Positions 8,167 to 17,736 are shown, counted from the first letter of the stretch. The stretch: DNA of 64,000 nt from Paraburkholderia panacisoli (GCF_008369935.1 NZ_VTUZ01000004.1:1-64000), one strand, 5' to 3'. A program made the numbers and translations. The notes: generated from the sequence alone by a model not told the origin.

Positions 8167-9288
8167 ATGCGCTGTCTCGCAACAAGCACGGCCGCTTTGC
8201 TGGCTGCCAGCTTCGCCTTATCCGCAAGCGCCCAGGTCGTCGTCACCATCGGCCATTCAGCCCCGCTCACCGGGCCCCAGGCACCGAACGGCAAGGATAA
8301 CGAGAACGGCGCACGTCTGGCCATCGACGAATTGAACAAAAGCGGCGTCACCGTGGCGGGACAAAAGGTGACGTTCAAACTGGACTCGGAAGACGATCAG
8401 GCGGACCCGAAGATAGGCGTGCAGGTTGCACAGAAGCTGGTCGACAGTGGCGTTGTTGCGGTTGTTGGGCCGTACAACTCAGGCGTCGCCATTCCCGCGT
8501 CGCGCGTCTTCAACGCCGGCGGCGTGCCTATTTTGCCGGTCGCGTCGAATCCGGCCTTGACGAAGCAGGGCTTCAAGAACATTTTCCGTATCGGCGCGAG
8601 CGACGAGCAACTCGGCGGCACGATGGGTCAGTTCGCAGCGAAGACGCTGAAGGCAAAAACGGCGGCCGTCATCGACGACCGCACTGCATATGGTCAGGGC
8701 GTCGCGGAGCAATTCATCAAGGTAGCAAAAGCAAACGGTATTCAGATCGTCGATCAGGAGTTCACCAATTCATCGGCAACCGACTTTCTTGGGATTCTCA
8801 CCAACATCAAGGGCAAGAACCCGGATGTGATTTTCTTCGGTGGATACGCAGCGCAAGGTGCGCCGATGGCCAAACAGATGCGTCAGCGCGGGCTTCGCGC
8901 CAAACTGCTGGGCGGCGACGGCATCTGCTCGGCGGACATGGGCAAGGTTGCTGGCGATGCGGCGTCCATAGTCTATTGCGCTCAGGGTGGTATCGCGCTT
9001 GAGAAGTCGGCTGCGGGGCGCGAGTTCCTGCAGAAGTACAAGGCGGCCTATAACATCGATACGCAGGTCTATGCCGTCAGCTATTACGACGGCGTGAAGC
9101 TGCTTGCCGATGCGATGGTGAAGGCGGGAACGACGACCGACAAGGCGAAGCTGACGGCTCAGCTCGCGAAGGAAAACTTCAAAGGTGTCGCCGGCACCTA
9201 CTCGTTTGACGAGTTTGGTGACCTCAAGGGCGCGCCGACCACTGTCTACGTCATCAAGAACGGCTTGCCCGTTCCGTACGGCGAATAA
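8167..9288 (+). CDS. Liv-type ABC transporter substrate-binding protein
   Basis: A periplasmic type I binding protein of the branched-chain amino acid (LivJ/LivK) family, 373 residues. The signal peptide (MRCLATSTAALLAASFALSA) ends at ASA before QVVVTIGHSAPLTG, the typical mature start of LivJ-like proteins. Other family motifs are VVGPYNSG and the late YDGVKLLADA. ATG 8167 follows GGAG at 8157-8160 with six bases between; a TTG four codons earlier overlaps that ribosome site. No Liv permease or ATPase lies nearby, so it must share a transporter encoded elsewhere. It is followed after 33 bp by a probable 3-hydroxyproline dehydratase, which suggests that proline or hydroxyproline is a ligand; this is inference. 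Confidence 0.9.
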   Translation: MRCLATSTAALLAASFALSASAQVVVTIGHSAPLTGPQAPNGKDNENGARLAIDELNKSGVTVAGQKVTFKLDSEDDQADPKIGVQVAQKLVDSGVVAVVGPYNSGVAIPASRVFNAGGVPILPVASNPALTKQGFKNIFRIGASDEQLGGTMGQFAAKTLKAKTAAVIDDRTAYGQGVAEQFIKVAKANGIQIVDQEFTNSSATDFLGILTNIKGKNPDVIFFGGYAAQGAPMAKQMRQRGLRAKLLGGDGICSADMGKVAGDAASIVYCAQGGIALEKSAAGREFLQKYKAAYNIDTQVYAVSYYDGVKLLADAMVKAGTTTDKAKLTAQLAKENFKGVAGTYSFDEFGDLKGAPTTVYVIKNGLPVPYGE

Positions 9289-9321
9289 AGCATCAGATCA
9301 ACTGACTTCTTCGAAACGAAC

Positions 9322-10329
9322 ATGAAAATCTCACGCACCATCTCGACTGTTGAAGTTCACACCGGCGGAGAAGCCTTCCGCATCGTCACCACTGGTCTGC
9401 CGCGTCTTCCCGGCGACACCATCGTCAAGCGGCGCGCATGGCTGAAGGAGAATGCCGACGACATCCGCAAAGCCCTGATGTTCGAACCGCGCGGTCATGC
9501 AGATATGTACGGTGGTTATCTGACTGAGCCGGTCAGCCCGGAAGCAGACTTCGGCATCATCTTCGTGCACAACGAAGGGTACAGCGACCATTGTGGGCAC
9601 GGCGTCATTGCGTTGTCCACAGCAGCAGTCGAGCTGGGCTGGGTACAACGTCAGATTCCCGAGACACGCGTCGGTATCGACGCGCCGTGCGGATTCATCG
9701 AGGCTTTCGTGCAGTGGGACGGTGAGCATGCTGGCAATGTCCGGTTCGTCAACGTGCCGTCGTTCATCTGGAAGAAGGACGTTACGGTTGAGACGCCGTC
9801 ATTCGGTTCAGTGACAGGCGATATTGCGTTTGGCGGTGCGTTCTATTTTTACACCGACGGCCAGCCGCACGGTCTTGAAGTTCGTGAGTCGTCGGTCGAG
9901 GAACTCATCCGGTTCGGCGCGGAGGTGAAGGCGGCCGCCAACATGGCGTTCCCGGTTGAGCACCCGAATATCCCTGAAATCAACCACATCTACGGCACCA
10001 TCATTGCTAACGCCCCGCGGCACGCTGGTTCCACACAAGCCAACTGTTGCGTCTTCGCGGACCGTGAGGTTGACCGGTCGCCAACGGGCTCTGGAACGGG
10101 TGGTCGGGTAGCGCAGCTTTATTTGCGCGGACAGTTGGGAAAGGGCGAGACGCTGGTGAACGAATCGATTATCGGCACCGTGTTCAAAGGACGCGTTCTG
10201 AGCGAAACGACCGTAGGCGACTTCAAGGCTGTCATCCCCGAGGTCGAAGGCAACGCTTTTGTTTGCGGCTTCGCCAACTGGATCGTGGACGAGCGGGACC
10301 CGTTGACATACGGGTTCCTCGTCCGATAG
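9322..10329 (+). CDS. Probable trans-3-hydroxy-L-proline dehydratase (proline racemase family)
   Basis: The 335-residue protein belongs to the proline racemase superfamily. These enzymes use two residues that flank the substrate. The first is present as Cys91 in SDHCGHG. At the second site, where racemases and 4-hydroxyproline epimerases have DRSPCG, this protein has Thr255 in DRSPTGSGT. The Cys/Thr pair is characteristic of trans-3-hydroxy-L-proline dehydratase (EC 4.2.1.77), which removes water to give delta1-pyrroline-2-carboxylate. Start ATG 9322 lies 33 bp after the Liv-type binding protein, so the two are probably co-transcribed and act on the same substrate class. The pyrroline-2-carboxylate reductase that would complete the route to proline is not in the window. 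Confidence 0.88.
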   Translation: MKISRTISTVEVHTGGEAFRIVTTGLPRLPGDTIVKRRAWLKENADDIRKALMFEPRGHADMYGGYLTEPVSPEADFGIIFVHNEGYSDHCGHGVIALSTAAVELGWVQRQIPETRVGIDAPCGFIEAFVQWDGEHAGNVRFVNVPSFIWKKDVTVETPSFGSVTGDIAFGGAFYFYTDGQPHGLEVRESSVEELIRFGAEVKAAANMAFPVEHPNIPEINHIYGTIIANAPRHAGSTQANCCVFADREVDRSPTGSGTGGRVAQLYLRGQLGKGETLVNESIIGTVFKGRVLSETTVGDFKAVIPEVEGNAFVCGFANWIVDERDPLTYGFLVR

Positions 10330-10405
10330 GCCGATTGTCGTGGTGGTGCCCAGGTTGGCGCGAGACGCTGAGCTTTCAGGAATTGAGCGGCCCGACGTGG
10401 CCGCG

Positions 10406-11026
10406 TCATAACCCACGTGAGCGGCTGGAGGAGCCGATGCGCGCCGCAAGAACACCACCCAACACGCCGCCGATATGGCTCTGCCACGACAAGCCGGGAT
10501 AGAGGGGCAGCACGCCGGACAGCATACTCAGACCGAAGCTGCTCACGACGAACAATGCTACGAGTATCGGGACGATTTTGCGGGTGTAGTAACCGCGGGC
10601 AACCAGGTAGCCGGCATAGCCGAATACCAGTCCGCTCGCTCCGATGTGTATCGAGTCAGGTGCACCGAATAACCATGCGCAGAGGCCTGCGCCCAGCATC
10701 GCGCCCGCGGTCGCCGCCCAGAAGTTCGAGATGCGCGGCCACAGGCACAGCCAACCTAGAACGAGCAATCCGCTTGTATTGGCGGAAATGTGCCCGAGGC
10801 TCGCATGCAGCCACGGGGCAAACAGGATGCCTTGCAAGCCGCCGAGCGAACGTGGCACGACGCCGTGCCTGTTCAGATTCAGGAACGGTAATGCGACCGA
10901 CAGGAAGAACACCGCCCACATCGAGCCGACGAAAAGCGCGAGCAGCGCGACGCGCGCCTTGAGTCGCGCCGCTAGTGTGTGCCTCGCGGCAGTCGGGTCA
11001 CCAAGCCGTATCGTCGGTTGCGGCAT
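10406..11026 (-). CDS. Rhomboid-family intramembrane serine protease
   Basis: Rhomboids cut transmembrane substrates inside the lipid bilayer. The 206-residue protein has about six hydrophobic segments. The signature elements are present: His79 and Asn83 in LGHISANTS, the catalytic Ser131 in GASG, and the catalytic His184 in QSHIGG. It is a minimal bacterial rhomboid with no added soluble domain. It converges on the hydroxyproline gene with 76 bp between them, where GCGGCC (10387-10392) and GGCCGC (10399-10404) can pair as a weak hairpin. Substrate unknown. Confidence 0.88.
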   Translation of the reverse strand: MPQPTIRLGDPTAARHTLAARLKARVALLALFVGSMWAVFFLSVALPFLNLNRHGVVPRSLGGLQGILFAPWLHASLGHISANTSGLLVLGWLCLWPRISNFWAATAGAMLGAGLCAWLFGAPDSIHIGASGLVFGYAGYLVARGYYTRKIVPILVALFVVSSFGLSMLSGVLPLYPGLSWQSHIGGVLGGVLAARIGSSSRSRGL

Positions 11027-11295
11027 TGTGCGTTACTCCGGACAGTGGACGCCGCGTCGCAGGACAATTGCTTCAGCAAGAAGGTTCCTGATTGCTTGAG
11101 CGCAGCATTTGAGTACAGAACGTTACACTCACTTTACCGGGTAAAACAACCATTGACCTAGCAGTCGACCGGTCAAAGGCAGACGCGAGAGAGCGTCGCA
11201 AGGCGTCGGACAGCTTCGCCGCCAGTGGCGCGAGAAAATTGCGGCGTCAAGATACCCAGACAAGCCGAACCTTTCGGCCGGCCCACGCCGGCGCA

Positions 11296-13176
11296 TCAAG
11301 TTGCTTCCAGAGTGCGCCGATGGAACACCTGGTTTCGTCCAAGACGTTTTGCTTCATACAACGCAGAGTCAGCAAGCTCCAGCAGTTCGCTCGGGTTGAT
11401 AGTTTCGGCCTCGCTGGTGTGAGCGACCCCAATACTGAGCGTCAGAGCGCCGAGCGGACTTCCTTCGTGCGCCACCGCCAGCCCTTCGATATTGGCTCGA
11501 ATTCGTTCTGCTGCTTCGACTGCTACGGTATATGAGCAGCCGCTTAGCGCGACGATAAATTCTTCGCCGCCATATCGGGCAAGCAGGTCAGCTTCCCGTA
11601 TTGCCCGCTTGATGTTATTGCCGACAGTCTTCAGACACTCGTCGCCGGCCGGATGCCCATATATGTCGTTGTACTTCTTGAAGAAGTCGACGTCGATATA
11701 CAGCACGGCCATCTCCGGAGCGGCCGCAGTTCCAGGTGCCGGTTGAAAATATGCTTTGAATTCGGCGTCAAAATAGCGTCTGTTTCCAAGTCCGGTAAGG
11801 CTGTCTACGTAGGCCAACTGCTTCAACTGCTCTTCTTCTGCGCTTCGACGATGTTCTGACAATACGTGGGCATTGATGTCCCTGACGGTGAACGCCATTG
11901 CGGCATGTTCGTCAGTCGGTTCGGCGGGCATCGCGGCAATGAAGCTGCGAACCCATATGAACGACTGGTCTCTCCGCCGTAACCGGTACTCTACCGACTC
12001 CTCCATGTGCTCCGTAGTCGCTACGGTCATCGCTTGCTTGACGCGCCACCAGTCGTCCTCGTGGACCATGCGCTCTAACTGGCACCCAACCAGTTCGTGG
12101 GGTTCGTGTCCAAGGATGTGTCTGACACGGGGGGAGACATACTGGAATTCGCCGTTCGAAGCGAGTTGAATGATGACCTCATCGGAGTGTTCAGCCAGCT
12201 GGCGAAATCTGCGATGACCGTCGAGGACCAATCCAACGAGCCGATTGCGTTGAACTTGCATCACCGTGATGGGAAGTGCGACGGACAGGGCGGCTACCGT
12301 GAAGACCTGAAGCGCAAGGATACGTTGCTGCATATCGCTGAAAGGGGTCAACCAGAGCGGCCCCATTCCGCGCACGGTCAGTGGCACCGCAATGCTGATG
12401 AAAAGGAGGATGCCGAGAAGGACGGTAGAAAGTTCGGCGTGGAACGCAAGGAGAGCGAGCGGGGGAAGAGCCCAGTAAAGCACCGACTGGGTAGTCTGAA
12501 CGAATATCAAGGCTGTGACGCATCCGACAAGCCCCAGAAGCGCCAGCGACTTTATCCGGTTGCCCGGTTCCAGCAGGCTGCGCCATTCACCCGAGACGAT
12601 ATTCAGGGTCACGGGCGTAAATATCACGAGGCCGAGCGACGCGGATATCACCCAGTTTGAAAATGAAGAGAACGGGTGGGTCGTAAAGACACCTTGGAGC
12701 AGCAATACCGCAGCCAATCCGGAAATCAACGGTGCAAGAGCGCCTGCTGCGAACACAAATCGAAGAAACGTCTTCGGGTTGATCAGTTCCTTTGAAGACC
12801 TGACCCACGGCAAAAGCCAGGCCGCCGCACACACCTCGACCATACCGCCGGCGGTGAAGGAAAGCGATACGTAAAGGCTTTCGTCGCCCATCAGGTTTGC
12901 GGCAAGATTGCCGATGACCCCGCCTGCAAGGATAAACGGCTTGCTGCGACGAGGGACCGCCATCAGGTGTCCGAGCAGGTAGCCGTCCGCTATCCACACA
13001 GCAACAATTTCGCCCGCCATGGTCTTGAGTTGGCCACTGATAACAACGAGGCAAAAAGATGCGATTGTCGCAACGACCAGATGATAGAGGCGACGGTCTG
13101 CTTCTATCGAGGGCGTACTCATGGCCCGTTCTACTGCTGGCGAATGTGTCGAAGCCGAAAACCGTCCTTCACCCAT
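11296..13176 (-). CDS. MASE1-PAS-GGDEF diguanylate cyclase
   Basis: A 626-residue membrane sensor that should make cyclic di-GMP. Residues about 30-310 form a multi-pass MASE1-like membrane domain (AVWIADGYLLGHLMAVPRR, then GNLAANL). A PAS/PAC domain follows (about 320-445; FRQLAEHSDEVI, FQYVSPRV). The C-terminal GGDEF domain (about 455-620) has DSLTGLGNRR, the metal motif DVDFFKKYND and the active-site GGEEF. An RxxD inhibitory site (READ) lies five residues before GGEEF, so product feedback inhibition is likely. No EAL domain. ATG 13176 has AGGTGG just upstream; a second ATG at 13122 has no ribosome site. The signal sensed by MASE1 is unknown. Confidence 0.92.
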   Translation of the reverse strand: MGEGRFSASTHSPAVERAMSTPSIEADRRLYHLVVATIASFCLVVISGQLKTMAGEIVAVWIADGYLLGHLMAVPRRSKPFILAGGVIGNLAANLMGDESLYVSLSFTAGGMVEVCAAAWLLPWVRSSKELINPKTFLRFVFAAGALAPLISGLAAVLLLQGVFTTHPFSSFSNWVISASLGLVIFTPVTLNIVSGEWRSLLEPGNRIKSLALLGLVGCVTALIFVQTTQSVLYWALPPLALLAFHAELSTVLLGILLFISIAVPLTVRGMGPLWLTPFSDMQQRILALQVFTVAALSVALPITVMQVQRNRLVGLVLDGHRRFRQLAEHSDEVIIQLASNGEFQYVSPRVRHILGHEPHELVGCQLERMVHEDDWWRVKQAMTVATTEHMEESVEYRLRRRDQSFIWVRSFIAAMPAEPTDEHAAMAFTVRDINAHVLSEHRRSAEEEQLKQLAYVDSLTGLGNRRYFDAEFKAYFQPAPGTAAAPEMAVLYIDVDFFKKYNDIYGHPAGDECLKTVGNNIKRAIREADLLARYGGEEFIVALSGCSYTVAVEAAERIRANIEGLAVAHEGSPLGALTLSIGVAHTSEAETINPSELLELADSALYEAKRLGRNQVFHRRTLEAT

Positions 13177-13564
13177 TTTCCACCTATCTTGTGTTTCGAC
13201 GTTGCCAGGCGGTGGTGCCCCTGCGGGCCGTCGCTCAAGCTTTCTATGTCAATTGGTTATCGGCGGATGCGTCGTAATCTGAAGGGAGGGGTGACCGCTT
13301 GAGTCGCCACGGTGGTCTTGGGCACGGCGCGGCCAGGCGCGTATGTCACGCGGCCGCGGCGGGTCAGTTTCAATTGCGGGAAAACGAGCGCACTCCTCAA
13401 CGAGGACTCAACCCGCCGCCGATCCGCTTTTGTTATCGCCACCTCCAATACTCGAATTGTTGACGCATCGCGCCGCCCGTATATTGGCTGAACGATCAGC
13501 ACGGACAGCCGCGAAACAACAACATACAGGCAAGCCCCCAAGGGCGGCCCACAGGAGCACAGCG
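13177..13564. other. Divergent promoter region before the rhamnose genes
   Basis: 388 bp between the diguanylate cyclase and the first SDR gene. It holds a TTGACG (13460-13465) and a CAAT-N6-ATTG inverted pair (13446-13459) that could belong to the SDR promoter. The spacing to the nearest TATATT is only 14 bp, so the promoter call is weak. No gene is seen. Confidence 0.35.
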
Positions 13565-14317
13565 ATGAACAAAATCGATCTGGAGGGGCGCGTCGTCGCC
13601 ATCACCGGCGGCGCGCGCGGCATCGGCTACGCGGTGGCGCAGCGGGCGCTGAACTCGGGCGCGTCGGTCGCGTTGTGGGACGTCGACGGCGAACGCCTCG
13701 CGCGCAGCCAGCGCGAACTCGGCGAGTTGGGCAAGGTCACCGCCATCACGGTCGAGTTGACCGAGGAAGCCGCCGTTGCCCAGGCCGTCGCGCAAACCGT
13801 CGCCGAACACGGCGCGCTCGACGTGCTGATCAATTGCGCGGGCATCACCGGCGGCAACGGCGCGACGTGGGAACTGGCGCCCGACATCTGGCGCCGCGTG
13901 ATCGAAGTCAATCTGATCGGCCCTTATCTCACCTGCCGCGCGGTCGTGCCGCAAATGCTCAAGCAGGGCTACGGCCGGATCGTCAATATCGCATCGGTGG
14001 CGGGTAAAGAGGGCAACCCGAACGCATCGCACTACAGTGCGTCGAAGGCGGGTCTGATCGGCTTGACCAAGTCGCTCGGCAAAGAGCTGGCGACCAAAAA
14101 CATTCTGGTCAACGCAGTCACGCCGGCCGCGGCCAAAACCGAAATCTTCGATTCGATGTCGCAACAGCACATCGACTACATGCTCTCGAAGATTCCGATG
14201 AACCGCTTCCTGCTGCCGGAAGAAGCGGCGTCGCTGATCCTGTGGCTGTCGTCCGAGGACTGCGCGTTCAGCACCGGCTCGGTGTTCGATCTTTCTGGTG
14301 GTCGCGCGACTTACTGA
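13565..14317 (+). CDS. SDR dehydrogenase, probable 2-keto-3-deoxy-L-rhamnonate 4-dehydrogenase
   Basis: A 250-residue classical short-chain dehydrogenase. The dinucleotide motif TGGARGIG is at residues 14-21, Asp40 ends strand 2 (favours NAD+), and the catalytic set is Ser144, Tyr157 and Lys161 (YSASK). Start ATG 13565 follows AGGAG with seven bases between. In the oxidative non-phosphorylating L-rhamnose route, an SDR oxidises 2-keto-3-deoxy-L-rhamnonate at C4 (LRA5). The other cluster SDR better fits the first sugar oxidation, so this one is assigned to the later step by elimination and context. A 2-keto-3-deoxy-L-fuconate type substrate is equally possible. The SDR fold is certain; the substrate is inferred. 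Confidence 0.75.
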   Translation: MNKIDLEGRVVAITGGARGIGYAVAQRALNSGASVALWDVDGERLARSQRELGELGKVTAITVELTEEAAVAQAVAQTVAEHGALDVLINCAGITGGNGATWELAPDIWRRVIEVNLIGPYLTCRAVVPQMLKQGYGRIVNIASVAGKEGNPNASHYSASKAGLIGLTKSLGKELATKNILVNAVTPAAAKTEIFDSMSQQHIDYMLSKIPMNRFLLPEEAASLILWLSSEDCAFSTGSVFDLSGGRATY

Positions 14318-14417
14318 ACGTCTGGCGCGATCCGGGCGGCACCAACGCAACCACCTGCAAGACACCACAGAACAAAAGCGCAGAGCCGCCACGCGCGTGC
14401 TCTGTGAAGGAGACGAC

Positions 14418-14621
14418 ATGGACCCGCACGCGTGTGTTTCACGTCAGGGGTTCGCCAGCAACGCATCGCGCCGCAAGCTCGCGCGTCCCGTGTCGAACGC
14501 AGCGCTCGCGCTGATGAACGACAAGTGGTCGCGCTGCTGCCCGCCCTCGCGCGTCTTCCCGGAACTTACTGCATCGCGCCTGCCAGGCGCATTGTCGACT
14601 GCACGTTCGACACATCCCTAA
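14418..14621 (+). CDS. Possible small ORF (67 aa) with strong ribosome site
   Basis: The 318-bp gap between the SDR gene and rhamnonate dehydratase holds an ATG at 14418 preceded five bases by AAGGAG (14407-14412), a better ribosome site than many genes here. It encodes 67 residues rich in Arg, Ser and Pro ([12 protein letters not shown]) with no family I recognise. It ends 13 bp before rhmD. It could be a translated leader, a remnant of a lost gene, or chance. Confidence 0.3.
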   Translation: MDPHACVSRQGFASNASRRKLARPVSNAALALMNDKWSRCCPPSRVFPELTASRLPGALSTARSTHP

Positions 14622-14634
14622 CGGAGCTCCTTTC

Positions 14635-15813
14635 ATGGCCATGCCTACTATCCGGCACGTGCGTGCCTTCATCGTTCGCGGCGGCGGTGCGGACTATCAC
14701 GATCAGCCCGGCGGACACTGGATCGACGATCACATCGCCACGCCGATGGCGCGCTATCCCGAGTATCGCCAAAGCCGCCAGTCGTTCGGTATCAACGTGC
14801 TCGGCACGCTGGTGGTGGAGATCGAGGCGAGCGACGGCACGGTCGGCTTCGCGGTGACGACGGGCGGTGAAATCGGCGCGTTCATCGTCGAGAAACATCT
14901 CGCGCGCTTTCTCGAAGGGCAGCTCGTCACCGACATCGAGAAGATGTGGGATCAGATGTACTTCGCGACGCTGTACTACGGGCGTAAAGGCGTGGTGCTG
15001 AATACGATCTCGGGCGTCGATCTCGCGTTGTGGGATCTGCTTGCGAAAGTGCGCAAGGAGCCGGTGTACCAGTTGCTGGGCGGCCCGGTGCGCGACGAAC
15101 TCGTGTTCTACGCGACCGGCGCGCGGCCCGATCTGGCGAAGGAGATGGGGTTCATCGGCGGCAAGATGCCGCTGCAGCATGGTCCCGCGGAAGGTGAAGA
15201 GGGTCTGCGGCAGAACCTGGAGAAGCTCGCCGACATGCGCGGGCGCGTCGGCGACGACTTCTGGCTGATGTACGACTGCTGGATGAGCCTCGACGTGCGG
15301 TACGCGACGCGGCTCGCGCAGGGGGCGCACGAATACGGCCTGAAATGGATCGAAGAGTGTCTGCCGCCCGACGACTACTGGGGTTACGCCGAACTGCGCC
15401 GCAACGTGCCACGCGGCATGATGGTGTCCACCGGCGAGCACGAGGCGACGCGCTGGGGCTTTCGCATGCTGCTGGAGATGCAATGCTGCGATCTGATCCA
15501 GCCGGACGTGGGCTGGTGCGGCGGCATCACCGAGCTGATCAAGATCTCCGCGCTCGCCGATGCGCACAATGTGATGGTGGTGCCGCATGGGTCGTCGGTG
15601 TACAGCTATCACTTCGTCGTCACGCGGCACAACTCGCCGTTCTCCGAGTTTCTGATGATGGCGCCCAAGGCCGACGAAGTCGTGCCGATGTTTACGCCGC
15701 TGCTGCTCGACGAGCCGGTGCCCGTCAATGGACGGATGAAGGTGCCCGACACGCCGGGGTTCGGCGTGCGGTTGAATCCGGAGTGTGCGTTGGTGCGGCC
15801 GTATCCGCGCTGA
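14635..15813 (+). CDS. rhmD: L-rhamnonate dehydratase
   Basis: RhmD removes water from L-rhamnonate to give 2-keto-3-deoxy-L-rhamnonate (EC 4.2.1.90). The 392-residue protein is an enolase-superfamily member of the rhamnonate dehydratase type. Metal ligands are Asp214 ([10 protein letters not shown]), Glu240 ([10 protein letters not shown]) and Glu268 (STGEHE), and the catalytic His is His318 (VPHGSS). The spacing matches that of the E. coli enzyme, offset by about twelve residues. The N-terminal [18 protein letters not shown] segment is also typical of RhmD. ATG 14635 follows GGAG by eight bases. Its place between the two SDR genes and upstream of the mutarotase and transporter supports the function. 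Confidence 0.93.
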   Translation: MAMPTIRHVRAFIVRGGGADYHDQPGGHWIDDHIATPMARYPEYRQSRQSFGINVLGTLVVEIEASDGTVGFAVTTGGEIGAFIVEKHLARFLEGQLVTDIEKMWDQMYFATLYYGRKGVVLNTISGVDLALWDLLAKVRKEPVYQLLGGPVRDELVFYATGARPDLAKEMGFIGGKMPLQHGPAEGEEGLRQNLEKLADMRGRVGDDFWLMYDCWMSLDVRYATRLAQGAHEYGLKWIEECLPPDDYWGYAELRRNVPRGMMVSTGEHEATRWGFRMLLEMQCCDLIQPDVGWCGGITELIKISALADAHNVMVVPHGSSVYSYHFVVTRHNSPFSEFLMMAPKADEVVPMFTPLLLDEPVPVNGRMKVPDTPGFGVRLNPECALVRPYPR

Positions 15814-15930
15814 TCGTGTGTTGCTTTGCGCGGACTCGCGTCGAGCCGACTCCGCGCGAGTCCGCTTTCAATCGCGCGCACCAGAGCGGCTACCGCTTGC
15901 AGTATTGATGACCCAGCAAAGGAGAATGAC

Positions 15931-16713
15931 GTGCTGCTCAAGGACAAGGTCGTGATCGTCACCGGCGGCTCGCGCGGCATCGGCCGCGCGATAGCCGTAG
16001 CATGCGCCGCCGAAGGCGCGGACGTGGCGATCAACTACTGGGGCGATAACGACGCATCCTATGGACGCCGCTCCGCCGTCGCGGAAGTGGTCGGCGAAAT
16101 CGAGGCACTGGGGCGGCGCGCGATCGCGGTGGAAGGCAACGTCGCCGCGCGCGACACGGGGCAGGAACTGGTGCGCCACACCGTCGAAGCGTTCGGCAAA
16201 GTCGACGTGCTCGCCAGCAATGCCGGCATCTGCCCGTTCCACGCGTTTCTCGACATGCCGCCGGACGTGCTGGAGTCGACGGTGGGGGTCAATCTGAATG
16301 GTGCGTTCTACGTCACGCAAGCCGCCGCGCAGCAGATGAAGAAGCAGGGCACGGGCGGCGCGATCGTCGCGACGAGTTCGATCAGCGCATTAGTGGGCGG
16401 CGGCATGCAGACGCACTACACGCCCACCAAAGCGGGCGTGCATTCGCTGATGCAGTCGTGCGCGATCGCATTGGGGCCGTACGGCATTCGCTGCAATTCG
16501 GTGATGCCCGGCACGATCGCGACCGACCTGAATGCGCAAGATCTCGCCGACGAAACGAAGAAAGCCTACTTCGAGAAGCGCATTCCGCTGGGCCGCCTGG
16601 GCCGTCCGGAAGATGTCGCCGATTGCGTGGTGTTCCTTGCGTCGGACCGCGCGCGCTATGTGACAGGCGCCGCGTTGCTGGTGGACGGCGGCCTGTTCGT
16701 CAATCTGCAATAA
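15931..16713 (+). CDS. SDR dehydrogenase, probable L-rhamnose 1-dehydrogenase
   Basis: A 260-residue short-chain dehydrogenase. TGGSRGIG is at residues 11-18 and the active-site Tyr163 and Lys167 are in THYTPTK; the usual NNAG is SNAG. The MLLKDKVVIVTGGSRGIG start and the INYWGDNDASYGRR segment after strand 2 resemble bacterial NAD(P)-dependent L-rhamnose 1-dehydrogenases, which oxidise L-rhamnose to its lactone. The Asn-Tyr in place of an acidic residue at the cofactor-selecting position fits NADP use. Start GTG 15931 has AAAGGAG seven bases upstream. It converges on the LysR gene with only 15 bp between the stops. The role as first oxidation step is inferred from similarity and cluster content. 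Confidence 0.82.
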   Translation: MLLKDKVVIVTGGSRGIGRAIAVACAAEGADVAINYWGDNDASYGRRSAVAEVVGEIEALGRRAIAVEGNVAARDTGQELVRHTVEAFGKVDVLASNAGICPFHAFLDMPPDVLESTVGVNLNGAFYVTQAAAQQMKKQGTGGAIVATSSISALVGGGMQTHYTPTKAGVHSLMQSCAIALGPYGIRCNSVMPGTIATDLNAQDLADETKKAYFEKRIPLGRLGRPEDVADCVVFLASDRARYVTGAALLVDGGLFVNLQ

Positions 16714-16728
16714 CGCGCGATGCCGATG

Positions 16729-17736
16729 TCAATGCACCGGAGCCGGCGCGCTCAGCGAATCCGCTGCGGACGAAGCGCCGAGCGCGGCGTCGTCGCGGGC
16801 GAGCTTGCGCGAGAACCCGCGCAGCAGCTCGATGAAGCGCAGCGCCGGTTCGGCGAGCGCTTCTTCCTTGCGCGTGAGAATGCCGAAGCCGGCAAGGCTC
16901 TTGCCGATCTCGAGCGGCAACGCGACCAGCAGCTTGCCTCGCACATGATCGCGCACCACCGACTCGGGCAGCATCGCGACCGCGTCGTAATTCTCGAGCA
17001 ACTGCAGCGTCGCGAAGATCGACGCGCACTCGGTCAGGTTCACCGGTGTCGCGAGTCCCGCACGCGCGAGCTCTTCCTCGAACAGCACGCGCGCCGGACT
17101 GGTGACGGGCTGCGCGACCCACGGCCAGTCGACCAGCTCGGGCAACGTGATGCGCGCGCGCTGCGCGAGCGGATGCACCGAACGCACGACCAGCAGCAGG
17201 GTTTCGCGCGCGAGCGGTTCGAAACTGAAGTCGTTGTGTTGCAGCGGACTGGTCAGGCGGCCGAGCGCCAGATCCACTTCGCGGCGATGCAGCAACTGGA
17301 CGACCTGGTCGCTGGTTTCGCCGAGAATGCGCACGTTGAGCAACGGGCTTTCAGTTTTCAGCGCGGCCACCGACATGGCCAGCAGATCGGGCGCGGCGCC
17401 CATGATCGCGCCGACGGTCAGTTGCCCGTGACCGCCGCGCCGTTTCACGTCGAGGTCTTCGGCGAAACGGGTCAACTCGGCCAGCGCGCGCCGCGCATAA
17501 GCCAGCGTGACGACCCCGAGCGGCGTGGGCGTCATGCCGCGCGCGTTGCGCTCGAACAGCAGGAAGCCGAACGCTTCTTCGATATCACCGAGCATGCGGC
17601 TCGCGCTCGGCTGGGCGACGTTGACGGCTTCGGCGGCTTGATGGAGATTGCGCGTGTCGTCGAGCGCGACGAGCAGCGCGAGATGCTTGAACTTGAGCCG
17701 GTTGACGAGTGCGACGGCAGCAGAGTATTGGCTCAT
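16729..17736 (-). CDS. LysR-family regulator of the rhamnose genes
   Basis: A 335-residue LysR-type transcriptional regulator. The winged helix-turn-helix lies at about residues 14-75 (HLALLVALDDTRNLHQAAEAVNVAQPSASR), followed by a two-lobe effector-binding domain. It resembles the GbpR/CbpR-like LysR branch linked to sugar catabolism. It is divergent from rhaM across 139 bp containing a perfect inverted repeat (17768-17786), the layout expected of a LysR regulator. Using LysR rather than an AraC- or DeoR-type regulator for L-rhamnose is unlike E. coli. The sugar or pathway intermediate is the likely effector, by inference. Confidence 0.88.
   Translation of the reverse strand: MSQYSAAVALVNRLKFKHLALLVALDDTRNLHQAAEAVNVAQPSASRMLGDIEEAFGFLLFERNARGMTPTPLGVVTLAYARRALAELTRFAEDLDVKRRGGHGQLTVGAIMGAAPDLLAMSVAALKTESPLLNVRILGETSDQVVQLLHRREVDLALGRLTSPLQHNDFSFEPLARETLLLVVRSVHPLAQRARITLPELVDWPWVAQPVTSPARVLFEEELARAGLATPVNLTECASIFATLQLLENYDAVAMLPESVVRDHVRGKLLVALPLEIGKSLAGFGILTRKEEALAEPALRFIELLRGFSRKLARDDAALGASSAADSLSAPAPVH

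Noticed and set aside
10387-10404. GCGGCC/GGCCGC hairpin as a terminator after the hydroxyproline gene
   Set aside because: Only six base pairs and no T-run on either side; too weak to call.
14566-15630. 354-codon open frame opposite rhmD
   Set aside because: Antisense shadow; all enolase-family residues are on the plus strand.
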